Positions 24,001 through 31,900 of a stretch of DNA of 64,000 nucleotides are shown piece by piece. This DNA is from Anisus vortex. Taxonomy: Eukaryota; Mollusca; Gastropoda; Planorbidae. How positions within the stretch are numbered: position 1 is the stretch's first letter; every line of letters begins with the position of its first letter. The translations under genes were made by a program, and so were the position numbers. The stretch is from NCBI GenBank assembly GCA_949126835.1, contig OX421507.1, forward strand, positions 9,018,121 to 9,082,120, written 5' to 3'. The notes beneath the pieces were generated by a model. The model made no database searches and was not told the origin of the DNA. It worked only from the letters and a program-made list of their open reading frames with translations.

Positions 24001-25133
24001 ACTCAGAAACCTGAAATATGTTCATACTTTTAAAAAATATCTACTTCTGCTTACAAATAAAAATATATTGCATCACTATTTTTTTACTTAACAAAAACAC
24101 ACCCCATCTTCATCTTAAGTGCATTAATAATATTAGGACCAACCAGTGTACACAACAAAAGTGCTAGAATCTAAACATTTTCAGTGTGGAAATTGTCACA
24201 ATTTTTTTTACCTCAAATATAAAAATGATTTGTGTTTCAGACAATAGTGAATTAGTAGGCAATGAAAGACCAGGTGCGCCAATAGGGTATAATAATAAGA
24301 TTTCAGGCAATCTTATTTTTCACTAAAAGATACAATCTATAACCTACAGGATGTATTTTTTTTTAATCTACAGCTTTTAAATATTGAAATGAATTGCAAT
24401 AATTATTTGAAAATATTGTAGAAAAGATTATTAACTCATGATGAAAAGATTACAAAATATAAGAAATAAAAATTTCTTTTATACTTATTATCACTTCTGT
24501 CTATCATTGATTTATATGTAGGCTAGCTAGAGAAAATGATTTTTTTCTTTTTCAAATGTAAATGAAATCTCAAAAAGGTTTTTCTTCTTTCAAGGGATCT
24601 TTTTTAATGTAACATATATCTGCATTTTTTGTGGATTTGTATTATAGTAGCTTCAGTCAACTTGTAATAATTTAAGTACCTGATGAATGTATTGAAAGGG
24701 AATAATAAACAAACAGGAAATACATTTATCATTTTACCTGTTCTTCTCCTGTAAATGGATACATGGTAATAGGCTTCTGAATTTCTTTGGAAAAAATTGA
24801 CAGGTGTTTCCGGACCTGGTCGGGAGGGGTGCTATGCTCATTGAACAGCGCCAGCATTTCTTCTCTACCATACCGATAATCAGCTAATTTGAACTTTAAA
24901 CTTGTTCCACCGTCAGATAAATCTCTTAACCTAGTATTAAATATTGATTCAAAAAATGTTCTTAAACATTTACACAAAACTTTTTTTAAAAAAAAAGGTT
25001 CACTAGTCATTATGAGAACAAGGCGCTATTTACATGGGTTAAAAGATTACTTGACTGTCACTTTTGCACTAAACATTTTATAACATTTTATTAATAAACG
25101 TTCATACCATTGTGGACCGAATTTAAGTGGCAT
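1..25133 (-). CDS. GIGYF: GIGYF-family translational co-repressor (GRB10-interacting GYF protein), 27 coding exons seen, 3' end outside the window
   Basis: Family role: GIGYF1/2 proteins bind the cap-binding protein 4EHP and the helicase DDX6 and repress translation of selected or stalled mRNAs in the cytoplasm. Seen here: 27 minus-strand exons joined by phase-consistent AG/GT sites (one GC donor), 3540 nt or 1180 codons, from ATG at 25133-25131 to the window edge. In order the protein has a 4EHP-binding motif (residues 27-38), RG-rich stretches, a PEW...TFDSSGAF motif (245-265) as in the DDX6-binding segment, a GYF domain (about 466-514), a long charged coiled coil (about 725-950), WG/Q-rich segments and a C-terminal helical region. 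Domain order matches vertebrate GIGYF2. The exons are given in the block entries that follow. The last exon or exons, stop codon and 3' UTR lie left of base 1. Paralogue 1 versus 2 cannot be decided; one gene per invertebrate genome is expected. Confidence 0.95.
297..1275. mobile_element. piggyBac-like non-autonomous element with TTAA target duplication
   Basis: The inverted ends CACTTAACATGCCAAA (302-317) and its reverse complement (1255-1270) are each bordered by TTAA (298-301 and 1271-1274). This is the piggyBac-type target duplication. The interior of about 970 bp has no transposase frame. It contains palindromic TTCGAC...GTCGAA pairs near the left end. It lies in the last GIGYF intron in this window. 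Confidence 0.72.
1420..1620 (+). repeat. LINE 3'-end fragment (tail family A)
   Basis: The stretch around AGTGGCATCCAAGCAAGG and GGAATGGGTTGCCTGAAC recurs with substitutions at 41620-41645 and 52675-52800 on the plus strand, and inverted at 36600-36640 and 49740-49780. These are untranslated 3' ends of a CR1/Jockey-like LINE, of which the best coding copy is at 49640-51270. Confidence 0.5.
2020..2290 (-). mobile_element. LINE reverse-transcriptase C-terminal fragment
   Basis: The minus-strand frame at 2025-2231 encodes SFESVAPTLWNSLSQKLRES followed by FKKNLQTFLF. This is the typical C-terminal end of CR1/L2-type LINE ORF2 proteins. No upstream RT motifs remain. It lies in the intron between GIGYF exons 25 and 26. 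Confidence 0.7.
3943..3992 (-). repeat. 25-bp tandem duplication covering the exon 24 donor site of GIGYF
   Basis: Two adjacent 25-bp units (3943-3967 and 3968-3992) differ at one base. Each contains the last bases of exon 24 plus its donor AAG|GTACTTAG. The upstream site (intron starts at 3980) keeps the reading frame. Use of the second would add 25 nt and bring in a TAA. Confidence 0.85.
5083..5300 (-). repeat. tRNA-derived SINE (family 1)
   Basis: On the minus strand it has a B-box-like region, an AGGATTTG-like segment and a GGCCACAGAAAC-like core, and it ends near TTTGTTCC. Related copies lie at 12718-12950, 46361-46562 and 60715-60925 (plus), and 14723-14860, 41865-42075 and 62195-62440 (minus). 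Confidence 0.65.
5318..5629. repeat. 43-bp minisatellite, about seven copies
   Basis: The unit contains AACAGCAAAAATACAACAGT and CAGCAACAGGAGGATGAAAT. Copies alternate GGAGGATG and GGAGCATG, and one has an extra A. The array starts within 10 bp of the exon 22 donor of GIGYF (5636-5635). The 43-bp unit has no stop in any minus-strand frame, which makes three overlapping open frames rich in Leu, Cys, Phe and Tyr. They are artefacts of the repeat. Confidence 0.92.
7043..7215. mobile_element. hAT-like MITE
   Basis: The ends CAGGGGCAACCT and AGGTTGCTGACACCTG form imperfect terminal inverted repeats. Flanks ATCTAGAA and ATCTATAT look like a decayed 8-bp target duplication. Its right half (GGCACGC..., then AAAAGGTTGC) matches 31790-31862, which follows a hAT transposase remnant in BAG1 intron 2. 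Confidence 0.6.
7717..7936 (+). repeat. 5' LTR of the gypsy element
   Basis: It begins TGTAGTGATAAC and ends TTCATTACA, the usual TG...CA. It contains AATAAATAATCC, a likely polyadenylation signal. It is the same length and sequence as the 3' LTR. Confidence 0.95.
7953..11306 (+). CDS. Ty3/gypsy Gag-Pol polyprotein with internal integrase deletion
   Basis: This is a single 1117-residue frame that starts 17 bases after the 5' LTR. Gag occupies about residues 1-225. Two zinc knuckles follow: CX2CX3HX4C from C230 and the canonical CX2CX4HX4C just after. The aspartic protease has DTGAD at 314-318. Reverse transcriptase is at about 440-640 with YFDD at 580-583. RNase H is at about 720-850 with acidic residues D729, E770 and D796. 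After RNase H the frame runs from the start of the integrase region (KDPIIKTAIKYTE) straight to the far end (NYRSSPTTATGYSPAELVMG), near residue 905. The HHCC zinc module and the whole D,D-35-E core are absent. There is no env and no chromodomain; it ends TRSGRIINPPARY. Gag and Pol are in one frame, so no frameshift is needed. Confidence 0.95.
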   Translation: MAKFHPPEQFDFSSPTKWPEWRERFLRFRMATKLDKEEGSVQVSSLIYAMGADAEKIYSTFTFEAGQSRPEENFELILSKFNSYFTPKRNIIHERAKFYTCSQKEGESVEQYIRTLYELAAYCEFSDKSDSIRDRLVLGLTDREISQKLQLQRDLTLDAAVEIARHYEMVKGQLLDQRGLSTDSVRFGAPRRQTYSQSIGGKGEGSARRESTGNTFVSHKGESANFVKKCGNCGQSHYKTACPAKGKSCRHCGKLGHFISVCRQRKQHRDVHSIMHHDTVTQSYTFDSILSTVAEPPWRVTVNIHNLPINFKIDTGADVSVISRATYNKISPSPKLTHSTATLRSPGGFLQNLGEFTAPATFQNKKFQIRLFVINEETDSLLGRGVAKALGLVQKNINEIGAAVPLDLSTHIKCTPVTIKIRKDAEPYSLPTARRVPIPLIDKVMVELQRMEKAGVIEPITEATDWCAPMVPVLKKNGSIRICTDFKKLNSAVKRERYVLPVLDDILHKLQGATVFSKLDAASGFWQIPLDSSTAKLTTFITPFGRYYYKRLPFGITSAPEIFQRVMENILEKEQNVICYFDDILVFSKTEKEHEKHLSAVLKRLNEVNLQLNQEKCEYRKKEIDFLGHRISKDGISPDPIKVSAIIDMPEPQDVEELRRLLGMVNFMGRYIPNISTILRPLTQLLEKKNHWTWGSSQINALTQVKKMLTSTPTLAFFDILRPCVVSVDASSYGIGGVLLQECDGKLKPVVFCSRTLTPAEKNYAQIEKELLAAVWTCEKLQKYLMGLPSFTLQTDHKPLISLINVRDLQDTPIRCQRMLIRLMRFNVHATYIPGVQLIIADTLSRSPQQVNVGLDKEVDRLIQDIDSHIDSVRMSWPASDAKLLQFASESEKDPIIKTAIKYTENVDVLALMNYRSSPTTATGYSPAELVMGRKIRTILPTLPVNLSPKIIERKSILGKDEGRKRANQIYYNRRHGTRKLPPLEPGTKVLQKLDHERQWTNPATVIRSVAPRSYLIKTSFGTFRRNRKHLRPTSTFVPTSIGSLPDKDDAIVTEQQNGMPQPQGDPGFTNPQEPNNNTTETHLEPQEQAHGPPVGSTVLTTRSGRIINPPARYRND
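11323..11542 (+). repeat. 3' LTR of the gypsy element
   Basis: It is identical to 7717-7936 over 220 bp by eye. It is preceded by a purine tract and followed by the GTAGC target duplication. Confidence 0.95.
11821..12039. repeat. 73-bp tandem repeat, three copies
   Basis: Units start at 11821, 11894 and 11967 with GCAGAATGGGGG or GCAGACTGGGGG. They differ at a few positions. The array ends about 23 bp from the exon 19 donor of GIGYF. Confidence 0.9.
12718..12950 (+). repeat. tRNA-derived SINE (family 1)
   Basis: A Pol III B-box-like GGGTTCAAATCCTGG is followed by GGCTAGGATTT, GTGGCCACAGAAACCAGTGA and a GGTCCGAAGGG end. It is one of seven copies in the window. Confidence 0.75.
13234..13672. 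mobile_element. MITE with CAGGGTT(C/T)GTACA ends
   Basis: The terminal inverted repeat CAGGGTTCGTACA (13234-13246) pairs with TGTACAAACCCTG (13660-13672). TAATA flanks both sides. The interior has repeated TCCAGGAGT motifs near both ends. It has no coding capacity and is hAT-like by its ends. Confidence 0.6.
14723..14860 (-). repeat. tRNA-derived SINE fragment (family 1)
   Basis: It shares AATGCCCAGCCGCCTT and AGACTCAGGGACACC with the copies at 5083-5300 and 41865-42075. The head is retained and the tail is missing. It lies in the GIGYF intron between exons 16 and 17. Confidence 0.55.
18040..18560 (-). repeat. repeat with a tRNA-like segment
   Basis: The minus strand of 18372-18425 reads CTACCTCAGTGGTTAACGTA then GGGTTCG, resembling tRNA A and B boxes. 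No paired acceptor stem is visible, so it is a SINE or decayed tRNA sequence rather than a working tRNA gene. A TTGCCCGG motif near 18075 recurs in modified form near 25420. Confidence 0.4.
18800..19275 (+). mobile_element. LINE 3' fragment (RT C-terminus)
   Basis: The plus strand encodes KKQTFINSCLRRILQIGCSD, then TISNANL, then after a frameshift a GWLGHT-like block. This order is typical of the end of RTE/L2-type LINE ORF2. It is interrupted by frameshifts and lies in the intron between GIGYF exons 10 and 11. Confidence 0.72.
20159..20239. mobile_element. miniature TTAA element (piggyBac-like)
   Basis: TTAA occurs at 20159-20162 and 20236-20239. The inner ends are CCCTTACAGTCCCG and CGGGAAGGG. 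At only 73 bp between duplications it is a minimal end-to-end MITE. It lies in a GIGYF intron. Confidence 0.5.
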
Positions 25134-25182
25134 TTTCAAGTTGTATTCTTTAAAGGCAATACAGCAACGTAGTATTGAAACA
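22196..25182 (-). other. GIGYF: GIGYF exons 1-7: start codon, 4EHP-binding motif, RG-rich and DDX6-binding segments
   Basis: Coding exons, 5' to 3' on the minus strand: 25133-25108, 24930-24738, 23941-23824, 23412-23325, 23199-23036, 22938-22804, 22281-22196. The start exon continues as 5' UTR up to a TTTCCAG acceptor at 25183, so a non-coding upstream exon is expected. Exon 1 gives MPLKFGPQW and joins exon 2 at W9-L10. Exon 2 carries LADYRYGREEMLALF, the 4EHP-binding motif. Exon 3 is RG-rich. It reads into exon 4 in frame only if its donor is GC (23823-23822); the nearby GT at 23819 breaks the frame. Exon 7 encodes PEW then TFDSSGAF, the DDX6-contacting segment of the family. Confidence 0.9.
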
Positions 25183-27539
25183 CTGGAAAAAAAAGTTATA
25201 AAAGGTAATAAAATTAGGAAACTTAAAGGCATTTTAATAAACAATATTAAAGTGACATAGAGTTTCAGGCTATTCTTAAACTTGATAAGAAGAAGTATTG
25301 GAAAGCATTTTTTTTTTAATACAACGAGCCTGAAAGAATAAATTCACACATCTCTTTTGAAATAATGTGTAGGCCTATATTCTGAACTTTTATTTCACAC
25401 TACCTAAATTACCAGGCTTTGCCCAGGAAAAACAGTTAATAAAAGTAGAATTTAACTTTATCTAACGGCACATTCTTTCTTTTTGAAATAGTTTGAATAG
25501 TTAACATATAAAGTTTTCATCCTCAATTTTAAGTTAGATATTATTTACTATTAAAATAATTTAGATAATATAGACTTAGGTGAATATCCAAATTGTTATA
25601 AATTTAAAACAAATAGACTAAGGAAAACTAAAGACCCTTAAAATCTGTACTATTAAAAAAAGTGCAGTCTGAAAATTATAGGAATTTAATTATAATTCAG
25701 GCCAATTGGTTTTAATAATGTGTCGTACCTTACAATTATAATTGTTATCCTAAACAGCCTACACATAGTTTTAAAATTTTTAGTTTGTCAAAAGTAGGCC
25801 TGGCCTAGGTCATCTAAATACAACTTTTGTGTGAGACAATATAATTATGGACAAATATATAAAATGAAATAAAATGTGTTGCCCAAATACTAAATCACTA
25901 AAATCTTAGGTGGAAAACCCAAAGGCTTACACACACAAATATAATAACACCTACACAACTTCTAGGACTAAGATTACAAATATTATTTACAAGATATTTT
26001 TTTAAATGTTTTTATTATATTTATAACAGGCCTATTTATATAAAGAGAGACTTTTATAACCATTTAAAAGTTTTAAGGGCCAATATTTTCTTCAAATCAA
26101 TAATCAGCGGCAAATACTTTTTATTACCCTAAGGCTAAGGCTAAGGCCTAAGGATAAAGAAAAGTTAGGCCTAAACTGCCTAAAGGTTAAGCTCTAATAT
26201 AAATATAGGCTATATTTATGATAGTGGTATAGTCATAGTGACATAGTTAGGCTACTAGTATGCCCAACTAGTAAATAGTCAAATAATATCAAAGTTAATT
26301 CAGTAATTATAATAGTGGTATAGTAACTAGTAGGCCCAATTAGTAAATAATTTAGCAAATATAGCAAAAAATAGTCCAAAAAAAATAATATTAATTATCA
26401 TTATTTCTATAAAATAGTTAATAAATTATATAGTAGATCTAGGCCTATTATAATAAATAGATATAATATTTTATTATAATAGTTTCATAATAATATCCCT
26501 GCAATTTGCTTCTAATAGGTCAATAGGTTTTATTGGATTTAATTTTAATGGTATGCTTGGGCTATTATGGTTATATTTTCATTTGTTTTTGAGCCTCAGA
26601 AAAGTCGGTCATTTTTTTTTTTTTACAATAAATGTTACAATATGGAATGAAACTAACCCTAAATTACAAAACAAGCCTTAAAATATTTTTTTAAAGTTAA
26701 ATACAGCTGCTCTTAGATTTATTTTAACACAATGATATTATACTTTTATGTATACGTTTTGCTTTTTTTTCTGAGAGAATCTAGACTAGTCACAAAATAT
26801 ATATTGGCTCAACCAAATATTTTTTACTATCTTAGACTTCAAGAGTAACTCGTCTGTTTTCAGTTCAGTTTATTATTAGGCCTAGACTGTCAGTGGGAAA
26901 ATAACAGCCGTTATAAAGAGTAACGTCTTGTATTAAATTTATAGAGTTCTCAATAATTTTAAATGATAATAATATATTCATAGATTAACTCTCATTGTCG
27001 CGTTTTATAATAAGCATGGTGATTAACGAATTATAATTTTACCCTGTGCAACTATATCGACACGACAGCTCACATCAAAGATGGCCGATAGACCTTAATG
27101 ATGTATACCTTTCGATAGGATACTATTCTAATGCATTATAATTTGAACATACATTGAATTATATTTATATTAGAAGATAAACAATTATTTCAAACTTTTA
27201 TATATATTATAATCAACTTCAAAGATGAAAATGGGATCTTAATTTTAGATTTTAAAGAAAAAAATCTTATTTTATTACCATACCAAGGAATCTTATAAAA
27301 AGTATCAGTGGAAGTATCTGTGTTTTTCTTTTCGGCAATTAACTTTTTTTTTAAGCTGCTCACGAAGTCTAATTTAATTATAAGCCAGCCACACTGATAC
27401 TGATAATCGCTGATGGGGCCTTATTTAGTATTTAGACAAAAATTGTTTTTACTGCCACCTTCCCTTTTTTTATCAGTAAGCTCTAGATTATATATAAAAT
27501 TCAAAATAAAAGTAGCAATAAACCAATGTTTTGGAGAGG
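25183..27539. other. divergent intergenic DNA, GIGYF side
   Basis: This is AT-rich with no supported coding sequence. The GIGYF promoter and first non-coding exon are expected here. A candidate core lies near 27060-27110, where the minus strand reads GGCCATCTTTG, a YY1-like element common at TATA-less metazoan starts. No donor could be fixed for the upstream UTR exon. Scattered TAGGCCTA-type palindromes are frequent from here to about 30100. Confidence 0.4.
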
Positions 27540-28370
27540 TCGCCTTTCTTTGGTAGAGAGTGACTAATAGCACTCCTCTCTTCCAGTCATCAGAGACTGT
27601 TAAGATGATGTCCTGCTTGTGTTTAGTGAGGTGGTCGATTTCTGTGCGTAGGTCTCATCAGCGTACTTGAGTAGTACTGGCGGGATTCCATCTAGACCAG
27701 CGGCCTTGCCGTTCTTGATGTGTTTTTTTTTTATTGCATTTCTTATCTCCGAGTAGGTGATAGTGTCCAGAATAACAGGTAAGATGCGTGGGTGCGTGGG
27801 TGAGCAGAGCTCTGTCGAAAGTGGTCATTATTGGTCACTGCATGGTTCGAGTTGGTTGAGGACGCCTTTGAAGTGTTTAAATCAGCGTCTATGTCTTGCA
27901 TGTTGGGTGAGCAGGGGTTTTCCACTCTTGTCTCTGACAGGCACACCGGCACACCACATAATAGGCCCAGTGGTGGAGCCTCGATCATGTAAGCTCTCGG
28001 ACGATGCGAGTTCGTGTCTGCATGGATGCCGCTTCTTCATTGCAGCTTACTCAGATCGTTGGTAAACCCATTCGGATCGTTTGTCCAGTCTACAGCTTCT
28101 TTTGTCCCGACGGTCGAATTCGTTGTAACTTCGTTTCCCGACGGTCGAATTCGTTGTAACTTCGTTCTGCGTCTTGGCGTGCGTGTGGTTCTTGCGGTTT
28201 GGTCTCTTATGTCTCTTCGCAGTAGGCCTACGTTACGCTGCTCACCGATAAGCTTCCAGACGCGGTCTTTGATCAACCGTTCGCGGAATGTGGCGCGTCT
28301 GCGACCGATGGTCTCCTTGACCGCGTCAGACACAGTGACAGTGGAATACAAAATAAAAAATCTTTTGTAG
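27540..28370 (-). mobile_element. RTE-like LINE fragment (endonuclease-RT linker and start of RT)
   Basis: The minus strand of 28037-28351 encodes DAVKETIGRRRATFRERLIK and VWKLIGEQRN, the linker seen between endonuclease and RT in RTE-type LINEs. Downstream, 27685-27720 encodes NGKAAGLDGIPPVLLKYADE, the RT motif. GC content is higher than its surroundings. A 35-bp internal duplication (CGACGGTCGAATTCGTTGTA, about 28107-28170) is present. Confidence 0.78.
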
Positions 28371-28912
28371 ACGATGTCAACCAGTCTAGATATCTTTACG
28401 ACATTGTGACTGGAGGGACCATATGCATAGGCCTATATTAGACTATAATTTAATAAAAGTGCTCTTTAATTAGTCTACATTGTTTCATTAAAATATAAAT
28501 TGTTTTATCTTATTTGATGTAAATTATGTGATACACGAAAAATGTGTGATTAAACGTGGAGGGGGTGGGTGCTAAAATTGTATGAGTAATATATGTTTCT
28601 TCCTCGGGCGCAATAACCTAGATAGCTAAACAAAACTAGTGTTTTCTCATCTCTGCAACTGCATAAAACCTATAAAAATTAACCGTAAAAATGATGAAAT
28701 AATCAAATAATAATATTTTAATATTATAATTATTAATGATAACAATTTCCTTATAGTTTTTACCAACCTCGCCTTTTAAAGCTATATTATATATCTTCGT
28801 CTTTTTTCCATATCAGTTTGATATGTTTCACCCACAAAAACCTGGCAGCTTTGTATACTTGAGTTTACTCCACTGATCTATATAGATCAGTTCCTCTCAG
28901 TTTACTAACAAT

Positions 28913-31900
28913 ATGGCCGCTACCAGAGAAGAGTCTTTAGATATCGTTTTAGTCTTTGGTATTATGCTGCTTTTCCCCCTCATATTTGTGTTCCGAGTCT
29001 TATAAATATGAAATAATTAGTGTCTATGTGGTAATGGTATTACGAACTGTCAGAATATAATTTTAATGTGTGTATAAGTATAAGCGATGCTATGACTATG
29101 ATCGTTGATTTAAAGTTTAAATTTAAAGCAATCAATGAAATGATCAATGAAGTTGATATCAAAATCAATGATCAATATGATAATCAATAATTTTTTATAA
29201 ATAGGGCCTAGTCTAGGTCTAGTCATAATTGACTCATAATTTAATGAATATTTCAACAATGTATTGATAATATTGAATAATATTAAATATTATATAGTTC
29301 TAGATCTATTACTGTTTGAAGTGTTTGATAGGCAAATAAGAAACGAAGTGGCTATTCGGACCCGATAGACTTAGTGATAAAAATAAAATAGTTAGTCTCG
29401 GTTAGTTTATATAGGTTAGGGGTGGCTTTGTAGTAATTTTGGTAATAGTTAGTATCGGTTAGGTAATAAAGGATAAGGATAGATTTGGTGTTTTCTGTGC
29501 TACTTCTATATTTTGTGTTTGTTTCCCTCTTTTTTTATGTTTTCTATGAGTTTTAAGGAATTCTGACTGAAGCCGGGTCCGAATAGCCATTTCATGCTAA
29601 AGGGACCCGGGTCCGAATAGCGGCAGCCAATAAGAAATATCAAATAGTAAATAGGACTAGATTTGACTAGATTATACTATACTAAAACTATTGATATAAA
29701 TATAGGCCTAGTCTAGGCTAGTCAATAATACTAATAATAGTAAATGATAAATGTAATAGGCCCTAATACTAGTTAGTAGTTAGTTACTATTAAACTTAGT
29801 TAAAGTTTAACTTAAACTAGTTGACTAGTAGTAGTAGGCCTACTAGTAGGCCCTAATTATTTTAATTAACTGTAGACCTAATCAGGCCTAATCATCTCAT
29901 AGTAATACTAGTAAGTAATAGTAACAGTATTCATAGGGCCAGGGCTCATACTCATCATAGAGTCATAGACACATACTCATGGGTAATGACAATGATAGTC
30001 CAAAAATAAAGTTTTGTAGACCTATACCTATACAATAATTCTTGTCAATAATAAATAGGCCTACAATCTATTTAAATTTAAACTTATTAGTTTATGATCA
30101 TTGAATTGAAAGTATGAAAGGAAACTGCAACCAAACCTTTTTTTTTAGTAACTATTCTTAGTCTTAGTGTCTTAGTCATTCTTATTTTAAATTTACTCAG
30201 TAAATTTTACTATAATGACTTGTTAAAATTGTTTGCTTTGCCTAGGTAAGCCATATCAATTAGTATTGAGATTGAATTTGTAGGCCTTAGGATTATTCTA
30301 AATATTTAAACTTTAAAATGTTAACATAACATCTATATATATACTAAATAGTTAAACTAAAATTCTCATCTTATCTTTCACTTTACTATTTGGAAATTAA
30401 ATGTGTTAACTTATTTCAGATTATTCTTTCATCTAATTACACATACAATTTAGAGTAAGTATATAAATCATATATTGAAATAAACCAACTGTTTGCATAT
30501 ATTTACAGGTCAAAGAAAGATCCCTATTCATCTTGATTTAAGTAACGATGATGGATCTGAATCTATAACGGTTAGGCATTTAGTGGAAAAAGTAAGAAAG
30601 GAAACAAATGTTGAGCCATCTTGTCAGAAGTTGATATATAAAGGTAAATTATATATTATAAGAAATTTATTATCATAACACATACATGTTTTTTTCTCAT
30701 TTTATTCGGTCTTTTTTTAAATGTACTTGGCAAATAATTCTGTTTACAAACATATGAGGCTACTACAAATTGGTGACAATGCATATCACTATTTTTCTAA
30801 TGCATGTAAATTATAAGATTTTGTCATTATACCTTGGGAACAGTTATTTTGAAAAAGGGACTTGGCACCAGTTTGCTAATGTGTGCAAATGAACTAAATA
30901 TATGAGAATAAAAAAACGAAGGAATTAGTTGATGTTTGGACTGCATACTAGCCTCCATCGGCAAAACTAGTTTAAAACTATTTTAAGTGTTATTGTCGTT
31001 TTGTTTTTATGAGCGCGCTGAGCATGCTTGCATTAGCATGGAGTGAGGCGCTATATAAATGACCAATTAATTAACTTGATAGTTTGATTGCTCTAACTTA
31101 GTTTCTTTCTGGTAGAAATCACTATTTATTAAGTGATATATTTGTGCCTTCTTTTGTGACAGTGTTGTATGTCAGAGGACATTCTGGATGCATTAGTAGT
31201 GCATTTAAAAAGTCAGAACATTTTTTGACAACAGATGGTGCTGCTGCGATGGTTGGCAAAATAAAAGGATTTGTCAAACTTCTTGAAAACCACATTGTTT
31301 GTCGATTGTTAAGTTTCCATTGCATTACACACCTTGAAAGTTTGTGTGCAAAGATTTCATTGTTGTTAAAAAAGTCAACTTTATAGTTTCCCACACTTCT
31401 TTGATTTACCGGTAATTCAAATCTTTACTACAAGAAATTGATAGCGAAAATGTACGAACGTTATATTATCAAAATATGTGACTAATCTGTGTTGAATTTT
31501 GTATGGTTTCTCCATAAAGCGCTTTACCTTTTTCGTCGCGCTACATGCATTTAATAATAAATAATAATAATAATGAAGCTTATATAGCGCATATCCCGCA
31601 ATCAGTTCTATGCGCTTAACAATTACATTTACAATTACAATTAACAATGATAACAATAACAGACAAATGTTTACAAATGTAAGTGGACTAGGAGTCAATA
31701 ATAAACAGGTGAGTCTTGAGTCTTAATAATTATTAATTTAATAATTATTGTATAAAAATTATAAATATGACAGAAGTTGACTATTTGTCTGTTGGCACGC
31801 CGAATGAGATATAAATTCAACTTTGGCACGCCGTTATGAAAAGGTTGCCGACCCCCTGCTATAGAGTGTTTGTCATGTGACATCTTTCATATTAATACTA

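Noticed and set aside
28913..29005. A 30-codon frame (MAATREESLDIVLVFG...) ending in a hydrophobic helix, resembling sarcolamban-type micropeptides.
   Set aside because: Its first 15 codons plus G splice in perfect phase to 30509 and form the first strands of the BAG1 ubiquitin-like domain. The hydrophobic end is read-through of the exon 1 donor.
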